Below are positions 1 to 7,519 of a DNA stretch of 64,000 bases, one piece after another. A model generated the notes under the pieces. The model was given only the letters and a program-made list of their open reading frames with translations, searched no databases and was not told the origin of the DNA. How positions within the stretch are numbered: position 1 is the stretch's first letter; the number at the start of each line of letters is the position of its first letter. The position numbers and the translations under genes were made by a program. The stretch comes from Phycisphaerae bacterium (lineage in GTDB: Bacteria > Planctomycetota > Phycisphaerae > UBA1845). Location: the NCBI GenBank assembly GCA_024102815.1, contig JAGFJJ010000045.1, positions 62,001 through 126,000 of the forward strand, read 5' to 3'.

Positions 1-2
1 CC

Positions 3-545
3 ATCGGCATTGTCGAGGACGTGAACCGCTGCATCACGATGGACTTGAAGGCTCCGGGAAATGTCGTCGTGTTGGCGGCCGCTTCCGAGGCACAGGCATT
101 TCGAAAGGCACGAATGCACGAAGGTACGGAGGCACGAAGCGGAGAGGCCACGCATACTGGGATTCCGCATTCCGCATCCACCATTCAGCATTCCATCGAG
201 CATCACCGCCGCGTGGCCGACCGTATCTGCTCCGGCACCGTTCGCGCCGCCCACGATGTTTCCGACGGCGGGATCGCGGTGGCGCTTGCGGAAATGTGTA
301 TTGGTTCGGGGTCCGGACTCGATGTATCGATTGATCCGGATACTCCCTTGTTCGATTCGCTGATCGCCACGTACATCCTGGAAATGAGCGAAGCCGACGC
401 GAAGACGGCCGGGTGGATGATTCTCGGGAAAGTGACGGACGAGCCGCGCTTGCGCGTCGACGCCGGCCGGAACGGAACGATCGACCTGGGAGTCGATGAG
501 CTGATTCGCACCTGGAAATCGCCGCTGTCCGAAGGAGGGCGATGA
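3..545 (+). CDS. purL: PurL, phosphoribosylformylglycinamidine synthase, C-terminal part (5' end outside window)
   Basis: The frame is open from the window edge, so this is the end of a longer gene. It begins IGIVEDVNRCITMDLKAPGN, typical of PurL, and later has AHDVSDGGIAVALAE, the conserved HD-S-DGG block of the second synthase half. PurL converts FGAR, ATP and glutamine-derived ammonia to FGAM in purine synthesis. The stop overlaps the start of purQ (ATGA at 542-545), as expected for co-translated subunits. Odd: between the two blocks, where PurL proteins usually carry a DELGGS-like loop, there is about 38 residues of repeat-derived sequence (see the repeat at 96-205). The identity is firm; whether the enzyme is fully active is an open question. 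Confidence 0.9.
   Translation: MGIVEDVNRCITMDLKAPGNVVVLAAASEAQAFRKARMHEGTEARSGEATHTGIPHSASTIQHSIEHHRRVADRICSGTVRAAHDVSDGGIAVALAEMCIGSGSGLDVSIDPDTPLFDSLIATYILEMSEADAKTAGWMILGKVTDEPRLRVDAGRNGTIDLGVDELIRTWKSPLSEGGR
96..205. repeat. Dispersed repeat read in frame inside purL
   Basis: The stretch holds tandem-like words (GCACGAA, GGCACGAAG) followed by ATTCCGCATTCCGCATCC and CATTCAGCATTCCA. Closely related words occur near 10650-10672 (reverse strand: GGCACGAAGGCACGGAGG), at 14757-14772 (AATTCCGCATTCACTCC) and in the sulfatase-like gene near 28780-28797 (reverse strand: GAATTCCGCATTCAACATTC). The frame stays open through it, so it is translated within PurL. Boundaries are approximate. Confidence 0.6.
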
Positions 546-1375
546 TGACACCTCCGGTGCGCGTGCTCGTCCTTCGAACCGCGGGAATCAACTGCGACGA
601 GGAGATCGTTCATTGCTGGCGGCTGGCGGGTGCAGAGCCCGTGCTCATGCACCTCAATGCGGTCGCGGCCGATCCTTCCGTGCTCCACGACGTTTCCGTC
701 GTCACCATCCCCGGCGGGTTCAGCTACGGCGACGACATTGCCGCCGGGGCGATACTTGCTCAGCGGATTCTTCAGGATCTTGCCGATCCGCTGCGGCGCC
801 TCGTCGAGCGCGGCGGCGGGATACTCGGCGTATGCAACGGATTCCAGACTCTGGTCAAAGCCGGCCTGCTTCCCGGAGGCGACTTCGGCCGCGATAGCGT
901 AACCGTCACTTTCAACGATCGTGCCCGATTCGAAGCCCGCTGGGTCCGACTGGAAGTATGTGCGGACCACTGCGTGTTCTTGAATGCTGGCCCTGCTGCT
1001 GCTCCCCAGCCCCGATCAACACCGCCACGCCGATTCATGGAACTCCCCGTTGAGCACGCTGAGGGACGAGTGATCACCGCAAGTGCGGAAGTCACTCGTC
1101 GTCTCGGCGACCAGGGCTTGATCGCACTTCGCTACGTGGACGAGTCCGGCCGATACGACAGCTACCCCGCAAACCCCAACGGCAGCGTGGAGGGCATCGC
1201 CGGACTCTGCGACGCGACCGGACGCATCCTCGGCCTGATGCCACACCCCGACCGACACTTCGTCTCCACGCACCACCCGCTGTGGACGAGACGCCCGGCC
1301 GCGGACACACCAGACGGTTTGGCCTTCTTCCTCAACGCCGTGGAGTATTGGCGGCGCACTCCCACGGCTCGCTGA
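542..1375 (+). CDS. purQ: PurQ, glutamine amidotransferase subunit of FGAM synthase
   Basis: Class I glutamine amidotransferase of 277 residues that hydrolyses glutamine and channels ammonia to PurL. Visible motifs are PGGFSYGDD (57-65), the nucleophile elbow GVCNGFQ with Cys98, and MPHPDRH (233-239) supplying the catalytic His235. The acidic third member is Asp237 where Glu is usual (HPE), a conservative change. The protein is longer than the roughly 225-residue Bacillus type; the extra length is mostly the 150-170 loop. Two adjacent ATG codons (542 and 545) can serve as start. The overlap with purL implies translational coupling. Confidence 0.95.
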   Translation: MMTPPVRVLVLRTAGINCDEEIVHCWRLAGAEPVLMHLNAVAADPSVLHDVSVVTIPGGFSYGDDIAAGAILAQRILQDLADPLRRLVERGGGILGVCNGFQTLVKAGLLPGGDFGRDSVTVTFNDRARFEARWVRLEVCADHCVFLNAGPAAAPQPRSTPPRRFMELPVEHAEGRVITASAEVTRRLGDQGLIALRYVDESGRYDSYPANPNGSVEGIAGLCDATGRILGLMPHPDRHFVSTHHPLWTRRPAADTPDGLAFFLNAVEYWRRTPTAR

Positions 1376-1479
1376 GTAAATAGGAAGACAACAGACTGTC
1401 GTCTCAGCGAAAATGGGGAATATCGCCGCTCAGTTCGCGCAACTCGTACAATCAGGGTGATAAAGCAAGGATTTTTTTC

Positions 1480-1510
1480 TTGACAAAATCGGAGGTTTGC
1501 GCAGACTTTA
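1480..1510 (+). promoter_or_regulatory. Possible promoter of the 1554 surface-protein gene
   Basis: A perfect TTGACA lies at 1480-1485 in an AT-richer stretch after purQ. The -10 is poor: the best candidates near 1505-1511 (ACTTTA, CTTTAC) need a 19-20 base spacer. A near-palindrome AGACAACAGACTGTCGTCT lies upstream at 1386-1404; it lacks a T-run, so I do not call it a terminator. Together they mark a transcription break between purQ and the next gene, with low certainty about the exact promoter. Confidence 0.35.
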
Positions 1511-1553
1511 CGCATTCTTCACGTCTGTTCGGGCCACATAGAGGAGAGAGGAA

Positions 1554-2861
1554 ATGAAATCCCCGAAAAGTCGCTGCGCGCACGTCCTTGCCCGCTTCGG
1601 TGTCATTGGTCTGTTTGCATTTGGCGCGACGGGTTCGATCGCTCGCGCCGCGGACGAAATCAAAACGAAAAAGGAATTGCCCACCTGGTGGAAGACGCCC
1701 CAGCATCAGGACGACAACGCGGACTTGAACGACACCGAACAGCCCGACGGCACGCCGGGGTCGGACGGCCTGCCCGATGGCTGGGAGACGAGCGATCCGA
1801 CCGTCGTGAATTCTCCACCGGGAACCTCGGAGACGACCATCCCGAGAGGGCAAAGTATCTGTCAGGTTGTTTCGAACGCGGCCGACACCGAGAAGTACAA
1901 GGAATACGCTTTCACGTTTTCCTACAAGACGGCTAATTTTGACAACGACGATGAAGTGACCGTGACGATTACGCCCCAGAATGCCGGCGGCGGGGCCGTG
2001 GCGTCGCCGGCGGTGGACACCCACACGTTCAAAGGGGGCAGCGGGAACTTCACCACCGTAACCATCTACACGCGATTCGAGGAACAGCCGGCACAGGAGG
2101 AAGTGTGTATTCAGAACAACGCGAATCTCGCCGGGGAGACACTGACCGTGGATTCCTTCGATTTCCGGACGACATGCGTCGTTCCCGCAGCGAGTACAGT
2201 GTCTTGCCCGAGTCCATCCGGAGGCGATGGCGGGTCGGATGTCCTGGTTACCTACGATCCGCCTTCGCAGACCCTGACGTTCTCGCTGGCGACCATCGAC
2301 TTCCTCAATGTGGACGGAACGCGCCTGGATGACGGGTTGTTTCCGGATGATCCTGCCCGGGGAGCCACCGTTATCGTCGGCGAGTTTGCGCTGGGGGAAG
2401 TCCTGCCTGACGGCATCGAGTTCCGCGACGGTTTCATCACCGTCCAAAGCGGACCGGACATACTCTTCTCGGGGATCATTCCCCGCTTGTGGATTGACGA
2501 TGAAGCCGCGGGCGACTTCGGTGCCAACATGTTCGGCGAGGTTCTTGAGCCCCTGTTTACCACCGGCCTTGGCTCCCTCTGGCTCGACCAATTCGCCGCC
2601 GGGTTCGAATCCAGTTGTGCGTGGCCCACGTTGTTCCTGTCGACGGCACTGCCCATCGAGCAGCCCATTCGCGACGGCCTCGCCGTAAGCTCTCCCGCGG
2701 AGTTGCAGCTTGGAAGTGGAGGGAACTGCGGGATGTGCGGGGTTACGGCCGGTGCCGTTCCGGCGGCGTCGACGTGGGGCCTGATCACAATGACCCTCGC
2801 GGTACTGGTCGTGGCGACATGGCTCGTGGTCGGGCGGCGCGAAATCGTCGAGAAAGCCTGA
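1554..2861 (+). CDS. Exported protein with IPTL-CTERM-like C-terminal sorting signal
   Basis: A 435-residue secreted protein. A signal peptide covers residues 1-32, ending ARA-AD. The last 34 residues read VPAASTWGL, then a hydrophobic helix, then GRREIVEKA. This tripartite short motif, transmembrane segment and basic end resembles IPTL-CTERM/PEP-CTERM signals that exosortases process in bacteria with exopolysaccharide loci. The mature part is acidic and beta-rich, with scattered cysteines (CGMCG near 395); I recognise no domain. A strong ribosome site (GAGGAGAGAGGAA) sits just before the ATG. It is preceded by purQ and followed by the unrelated repressor gene, so it is probably monocistronic. 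Function unknown; surface display is inferred. Confidence 0.75.
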   Translation: MKSPKSRCAHVLARFGVIGLFAFGATGSIARAADEIKTKKELPTWWKTPQHQDDNADLNDTEQPDGTPGSDGLPDGWETSDPTVVNSPPGTSETTIPRGQSICQVVSNAADTEKYKEYAFTFSYKTANFDNDDEVTVTITPQNAGGGAVASPAVDTHTFKGGSGNFTTVTIYTRFEEQPAQEEVCIQNNANLAGETLTVDSFDFRTTCVVPAASTVSCPSPSGGDGGSDVLVTYDPPSQTLTFSLATIDFLNVDGTRLDDGLFPDDPARGATVIVGEFALGEVLPDGIEFRDGFITVQSGPDILFSGIIPRLWIDDEAAGDFGANMFGEVLEPLFTTGLGSLWLDQFAAGFESSCAWPTLFLSTALPIEQPIRDGLAVSSPAELQLGSGGNCGMCGVTAGAVPAASTWGLITMTLAVLVVATWLVVGRREIVEKA

Positions 2862-2944
2862 CGCTACTTCCGTCCGATTCGCGGCATGACGGGGAGTCGG
2901 GATTTCCAACTGTACCGTCGGGGGCGGGGGATCATACGCTGGCG

Positions 2945-2981
2945 ATATTGCTTAAAGTTCAATAGAGCAATATAATATTGC
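2945..2981 (+). promoter_or_regulatory. Promoter and operator of the S24 repressor gene, implying a leaderless mRNA
   Basis: TTGCTT (2948-2953), a 17-base spacer and a perfect TATAAT (2971-2976) form a strong sigma-70 promoter. The -10 lies inside a perfect 15-base palindrome, GCAATATAATATTGC (2967-2981), and a further half-site ATATTGC (2945-2951) overlaps the -35. Initiation about 7 bases after the -10 would fall at or next to the ATG at 2984, leaving no room for a ribosome site. Occupancy of the palindrome would block the promoter, so autorepression is the natural inference. Confidence 0.75.
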
Positions 2982-2983
2982 CG

Positions 2984-3646
2984 ATGAGGATCGTCGACGA
3001 TCAGGTCCGCCGTCTTGCCGCGGAAGGGCTCGGCCAGCGCCTTCGACGCATCCGTCGTGAAAAGGGCATGACCCAGGCTGAATTGTCTGCGGCTGCCGGC
3101 GTCAACCAGGGCTTCCTGTCCGCGATCGAGCGCGGTCGAGCCAATCCCCGCCGCCGCACGATCGACGCGCTCGCCGCCGCCCTGAACGTTCCGCAGGGAA
3201 TCCTCATCGGCGGGGGGAGCCTTCACGACAATCCCCAGCCGCTGGTCACGCGGCAGCTTCCGCTGTACGGATCGATTCCGGCCGGACCGCCCGCTCAATC
3301 CCAGGAGCAGGCGGAGATGTTCCCCGTCCTGCGTCACCAGTGGTCGCCGGACCATTTCTGCCTCCGGCTGACGCAGGACAGCATGGAGCCGACCCTTAAG
3401 CCCGGCGACATCGTCCTCGTCCACTACCGGCCGGACGTCGATCCCGAGCACGTGCCCGGGCGCGTCTGCGCGTGCCTTGTCGACGGCGAGCCCACGCTCA
3501 AGCGGGTGGCCGTGGAGTGGCGCGAAGGCCGGCGCGTCGTCGTCCTGCGCGGAGATAATCCCCGTGTATCCCCCATCCTTCTCGACTCCACCCGCCAGTT
3601 CTCGATCCAGGGCGTTGTGCTGCGGCTGGTATGTCGGGAGCTCTGA
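2984..3646 (+). CDS. XRE-family repressor with S24 (LexA/CI-like) self-cleavage domain
   Basis: A helix-turn-helix of the XRE/CI type occupies about residues 17-75 (MTQAELSAAAGVNQGFLSAI). A C-terminal S24 peptidase fold follows: a likely cleavage bond Ala-Gly in SIPAGPP, the nucleophile in QDSMEPTLKPGD, and the general-base lysine in EPTLKRV. Such proteins repress until RecA-stimulated self-cleavage. I chose ATG 2984 over TTG 2978 because the TTG lies within the operator and the promoter predicts a transcript starting at about 2984. The next gene downstream has the same half-site in its promoter, so it may be the main target. It resembles a prophage-type repressor, but no phage structural genes are near. 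Confidence 0.88.
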   Translation: MRIVDDQVRRLAAEGLGQRLRRIRREKGMTQAELSAAAGVNQGFLSAIERGRANPRRRTIDALAAALNVPQGILIGGGSLHDNPQPLVTRQLPLYGSIPAGPPAQSQEQAEMFPVLRHQWSPDHFCLRLTQDSMEPTLKPGDIVLVHYRPDVDPEHVPGRVCACLVDGEPTLKRVAVEWREGRRVVVLRGDNPRVSPILLDSTRQFSIQGVVLRLVCREL

Positions 3647-3769
3647 GGATTCTCGCGAGCGGAAGCTGGAATGGAGGTATGACGCGGGTCCGGCCCATTG
3701 CGGCATGATATTCATAATTATTTATATAAAAGTAGTTTGCGTCGAATACGGCCGGCAATGTTCGTTTTG

Positions 3770-3801
3770 ATATTGACAAGCAATATGCGCAGCACTATTG
3801 T
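3770..3801 (+). promoter_or_regulatory. Promoter of the COG2401 gene with repressor-type half-sites
   Basis: TTGACA (3773-3778), a 17-base spacer and TATTGT (3796-3801) make a good sigma-70 promoter. The -35 is embedded in ATATTG-ACAAG-CAATAT (3770-3786), the same ATATTGC/GCAATAT half-site found three times in the repressor promoter. Here the half-site centres are about 10 bases apart, close to one helical turn. A markedly AT-rich stretch (about 3705-3735) precedes it and could act as an UP element. The predicted leader is about 46 bases. Confidence 0.65.
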
Positions 3802-3853
3802 TTGGTATGTGTTAGGTATTTAGCCTCGCCCCGGTCCGATTTCGGAGCGAACC

Positions 3854-5305
3854 ATGGCCCGCAGTACCAAGTGCCACCCTTTTGATCGCACGCGAGAAAC
3901 GACCCGCACCCGGCGCCGAAGCCGCGATGTTTTCGAACCCCGACCCCCGGCCCCTCGGCATCACGTCGAGCTCCGCTGTGTCCGCCGCCATCGATCCGCC
4001 CGACGCTCCCTGCGGACGGCCGATGTGGCCACGTCCTTCGGCCTCGATCTGCACGCGCCGCCGACCGTTGTCGTTGCGGACCTCGACATTGCTCTCGAAC
4101 GTGGCGCCATCGTTCTTGTCCTCGGCCCCTCCGGCAGCGGCAAGAGCACCGTTCTGGCCGAGTTGGAACGCCGCTTCACCGCGGCGTGCAGCGTGCAACG
4201 CGTCGCGTTTCCGGTGACGAGTTCGGTCATTGATGCCGTGGCGTCGGACCGGCCGCTTTCCGAGGCGCTGTCGCTGCTGACCGCCTGCGGTTGCTGCGAG
4301 CCGCGGCTTTGGATTCGCCGATTCGACGAGCTGTCGGAGGGCGAGAAGTTTCGGGCCCGTCTGGCTCGCGCCCTCGGGCTGCTGCGCGAGCCTACACCCG
4401 CCGCACCGCTGCTGTGCGACGAATTCGGCTCCCTGCTCCATCGCCGCCTCGCCAGGGCGATTGCCTTCAACCTCCGCAAGCTGGTTTCGGCCCGGGGATT
4501 TTCCGTAGTACTCGCGGCGAGCAACGATGATCTCGTCGGTGATCTCCGCCCGGATGTCATCGTGCGGCTTGGCGGACAGGGTCGCGTGGCTTCGCAGCAC
4601 TGCCGACATCGCGGCACGCATGTGTTCGGTCTTCGGCGCCGGCTGCGTGTCGAGCCCGGCTCGCGGCGAGATTACGACGACTTCGCCGCCATGCACTACC
4701 GCTCGGCGGACGAACTCGGCTTCGTCGACAAGGTGTACGTCCTGCGCGAGGGTGCGGCCGGCGATCTGCTGGGCATCGTCGTTTACGCCCACAGCCCACT
4801 GGAACTGTCCAAACGCAACACTGCGACCCAAGGCCGGTACATTCGCGACTCCGAAGCCGTCAACCGCGACTTCCGTATCCTGCGCCGTCTGGTCATTCAC
4901 CCCGACGTGCGCGGCTGCGGGCTCGGCCATTTCCTGGTGCGCAAGACGCTTCCGCTGGTGGGCACGCGCTACGTGGAGTGTCTCGCGGGCATGGGCGCGT
5001 TCAACCCGGTCTACGAAAAGGCCGGGATGGTTCGCGTGGGTCAGTATGAACTGCCTCCGAAGACGAGTGCCGCAACTCTGGCACTTCGCAAGCTCGGCGT
5101 CGATCCTTTCAGCCGCAGCTTCGCCGTCGAGGTCGCCCGGCGGCGCGACGTCCGAGCGGTCGTCGCGGGCGTGGTCCGTGACTGGTACGCGGGCACCACC
5201 GGCGGTGGCGAGTCCCGCGTGGAGCGGCAATCGCCCGAGTTTCTTGCCCGTGCGTTCCGCGGCCTCATCGGCTCCAGGCCGGTGTATTACCTGTGGGAGC
5301 AGTAG
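3854..5305 (+). CDS. ABC-type ATPase fused to a GNAT-like acetyltransferase domain (COG2401 type)
   Basis: A 483-residue soluble protein. After a basic N-terminus, an ABC ATPase covers about 68-240: Walker A GPSGSGKST (91-99), signature LSEGEKFRAR (160-169) and Walker B PLLCDEF (185-191). The position of the switch histidine reads VVLAASNDDL, so that residue seems absent. The C-terminal half resembles GNAT enzymes, with an acetyl-CoA loop in RLVIHPDVRGCGLGHFLV (345-362). There are no membrane helices and no adjacent permease, so it is not a transporter. The fusion matches the uncharacterised group COG2401. A GGAG ribosome site precedes ATG 3854. Its promoter shares half-sites with that of the S24 repressor, suggesting the two form a small regulated unit. 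Substrate unknown. Confidence 0.8.
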   Translation: MARSTKCHPFDRTRETTRTRRRSRDVFEPRPPAPRHHVELRCVRRHRSARRSLRTADVATSFGLDLHAPPTVVVADLDIALERGAIVLVLGPSGSGKSTVLAELERRFTAACSVQRVAFPVTSSVIDAVASDRPLSEALSLLTACGCCEPRLWIRRFDELSEGEKFRARLARALGLLREPTPAAPLLCDEFGSLLHRRLARAIAFNLRKLVSARGFSVVLAASNDDLVGDLRPDVIVRLGGQGRVASQHCRHRGTHVFGLRRRLRVEPGSRRDYDDFAAMHYRSADELGFVDKVYVLREGAAGDLLGIVVYAHSPLELSKRNTATQGRYIRDSEAVNRDFRILRRLVIHPDVRGCGLGHFLVRKTLPLVGTRYVECLAGMGAFNPVYEKAGMVRVGQYELPPKTSAATLALRKLGVDPFSRSFAVEVARRRDVRAVVAGVVRDWYAGTTGGGESRVERQSPEFLARAFRGLIGSRPVYYLWEQ

Positions 5306-5460
5306 CCATCGTAGCTGTGAGCCGAACCGCAGTTATTCCCGCGGTGGGACCTTGGTGCCGGGTTTTCTGACAGTTATCGCGTCGGTTGTTCGTCTCCTGG
5401 TCACAAGCGGCGTTCCTTCCGTATCTCAAGCCCAACGCCGTGGGAGGTGAAAAGTCGGTG

Positions 5461-7497
5461 ATGATCAAGAAACACGTCTATATCGGGCTGGTCTCGGGGA
5501 TCATGGTTCCCTGCCTCGCTGTGGCCGAGATCGCCTCAACACCCAGTCCGGAGGATGCCTACGCCCGCGCGGAATTCGGTTCACTTCCCGTCGAGTTTCC
5601 CATCACCATCGCCGGGAGCCAGATACTCATCGACGGCGTGCGCGTGAATGGCACCGGACCGTACCGATTTCTGCTCGACACCGGAGGCATGGGCGGCGGC
5701 AGGATTGATCGTTCGTTGGCCGAAAAGCTGGGGCTCATGCCCGTCGACTCGGTGCAGGCCGGCGATGGCTCGGATCGTCCCACGGTCAGCATGCCGATCT
5801 ATGAACTCAACGAACTCTCCATCGGCCCGGCCACGTTTCACGGCGTGCGGGTGCTGAGCCGCGACTACAACGAGCATGGCGGCGCCGTTCGCGGACACAT
5901 AGACGGCATCCTTGGCTTCCATCTATTCCGCGAGTTGCTGCTCACCATTGACTATCCGGCTCGGGCCGTCCGCCTAGATCGCGGATCCCTGCCCGAGCCC
6001 GACGGCAACGAGGTTCTCGCCCTGGCCGATGATGCGCCGGTCCCCACGATTCAGATTCAACTGGGAGACCGGTCCTACCCGGCGCACCTCGACACCGGCG
6101 CCATGGGCGCACTCAGTGTGCCCAAGGACATTTCGGATTCACTGCCGATCATGGGCGAGCGCCGCAAGATCGGCGAGGCCCGCACGGTCACCGGCACGTT
6201 CCCAGTCCAGGCCGCGACCCTCGACGGTGACGTGCGCATCGGCGGGAACGTCATCAAGAATCCCGAGGTCGTTCTTGATACGCCGATGCGAACGCTCAAC
6301 ATCGGCGGGCGGATGCTCGAGGACTTTGTTCTTTCGTTCGACCAGCGTCACGGGCGGGTGCGGATTGAGCGACGCGGCATGCGCGCCGATCCTGACGCAC
6401 CGAAGCGCACGCACCTTCCCCGCGCGCCGATTGAACTGGCGATGCGGGTCGAGCGAGGCCGCCCGGTCATTCAGGCGTCCATCAACGGCAAGGGCCCGTT
6501 TCCCTTTGTTCTGGACACCGGTTCCGGCACCGTCATTCTCGCTCGATCCCTGGTATCCGAGCTGGCTCTGCAACCTCAGGGGAAAACGCGTGTCGGCGAT
6601 CCCACCGATCCGCAGGCCATCGAGGCCGACGAATACACGATCGATGCGCTTTCCGTTGGAGACGCGCGCTTTGAATCGCTCACCGCCATTTCATGGGATT
6701 CGCCCATGCTTGAAACGGCGCTGGGCTCACCGCGTGGAATCATCGGCCTGCCCGTGTTCGCCCACTGCCTGCTGACCATTGACTACCCGGGGTCGCGCGT
6801 CGTGCTCTCGGATGGGATGCTCAGGGCCGGCGACGGGTCGGTTCCCCTCTATCGTGATAAGGGAATGCCCACCGTTCCCGTGCGGATCGGCGAGGTCATC
6901 GTAGATTCGCACATCGACTCGGGAAACATGGGCTCGCTTACCCTTCCCACAAGAATCGAGGACCGTTTGACAGTTCACGCGCCGCCGCGCGTCGTCGGCC
7001 GGGCACAGACGCCCAGCGGGAGCTTCGCGATTCGTGCCGCAAAGATCAAAGGCGATGTCGAAATCGCGGGGCAGGTGATCAAGGAGCCCGAAATTCAACT
7101 TACGGATCGGTTCGACTGGGGCAACATCGGCTATGACGTTCTGCGCCGTTTCGTTCTCACCTTCGATCAGATCAATGAGCGCGTGCGATTTGCCGAACCT
7201 GGCGGAGACGCCGCGGTCGCTCATCGCCCCTCACAATCCCCGGGGGAGAAAAAGCGCTACGGCATCCTGCTGGCACTCGCCGGCGACGGCCGGGCGGACG
7301 TTGACGGTGTCGTGCCGGGTGGAATTGCGGAGCGTTCCGGGCTGAGAGAGGGTGATCGCATCGTGGCGATCAATGGCGTGGCGTTGGCGAAGCTCGATCC
7401 CGACAAGCGCGATACGGCTCTGCGTTCCTCGCCGCTTCGCCTGACGGTTCTCCGTGACGACAAGGAACTCGAACTGACCCTGTCGTGGGATGACTGA
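5461..7497 (+). CDS. Exported protein with four aspartyl-protease motifs and a PDZ domain
   Basis: A signal peptide (1-22, ending AVAE) leads two homologous modules. Each module has two retropepsin-type motifs: DTG at Asp73 and Asp212, then DTG at Asp352 and DSG at Asp486. Each first motif is preceded by NGTGPYRFLL or NGKGPFPFVL, typical of bacterial aspartyl-protease-like proteins. Residues about 595-678 form a PDZ domain (VVPGGIAERSGLREGDRI). Retropepsins usually need two DTG loops for one active site, so this chain could hold two complete sites. The start at 5461 (or GTG 5458) is supported by GGAGG at 5443-5447 and places the signal peptide at the N-terminus. It is followed after 22 bases by a second exported protein, likely co-transcribed. 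Proteolysis is plausible but not shown. Confidence 0.8.
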   Translation: MIKKHVYIGLVSGIMVPCLAVAEIASTPSPEDAYARAEFGSLPVEFPITIAGSQILIDGVRVNGTGPYRFLLDTGGMGGGRIDRSLAEKLGLMPVDSVQAGDGSDRPTVSMPIYELNELSIGPATFHGVRVLSRDYNEHGGAVRGHIDGILGFHLFRELLLTIDYPARAVRLDRGSLPEPDGNEVLALADDAPVPTIQIQLGDRSYPAHLDTGAMGALSVPKDISDSLPIMGERRKIGEARTVTGTFPVQAATLDGDVRIGGNVIKNPEVVLDTPMRTLNIGGRMLEDFVLSFDQRHGRVRIERRGMRADPDAPKRTHLPRAPIELAMRVERGRPVIQASINGKGPFPFVLDTGSGTVILARSLVSELALQPQGKTRVGDPTDPQAIEADEYTIDALSVGDARFESLTAISWDSPMLETALGSPRGIIGLPVFAHCLLTIDYPGSRVVLSDGMLRAGDGSVPLYRDKGMPTVPVRIGEVIVDSHIDSGNMGSLTLPTRIEDRLTVHAPPRVVGRAQTPSGSFAIRAAKIKGDVEIAGQVIKEPEIQLTDRFDWGNIGYDVLRRFVLTFDQINERVRFAEPGGDAAVAHRPSQSPGEKKRYGILLALAGDGRADVDGVVPGGIAERSGLREGDRIVAINGVALAKLDPDKRDTALRSSPLRLTVLRDDKELELTLSWDD

Positions 7498-7519
7498 GCA
7501 TGTTCTTACGGAGACTTCC

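Noticed and set aside
1386..1404. AGACAACAGACTGTCGTCT as a purQ terminator
   Set aside because: The arms leave almost no loop, one mismatch is present and no T-run follows.
2598..2620. GGGTTCGAATCC, like a tRNA T-loop
   Set aside because: No matching acceptor, D or anticodon arms around it and it lies inside a coding gene.
1452..2909. 485-codon minus-strand frame opposite the IPTL-CTERM gene
   Set aside because: The plus-strand gene has signal peptide, ribosome site and C-terminal anchor; the minus frame has none and is Arg/Gly-rich.
2978..3646. Phage remnant around the S24 repressor
   Set aside because: No integrase, terminase, capsid or attachment repeat within the flanks; the neighbours are housekeeping or unknown bacterial genes.
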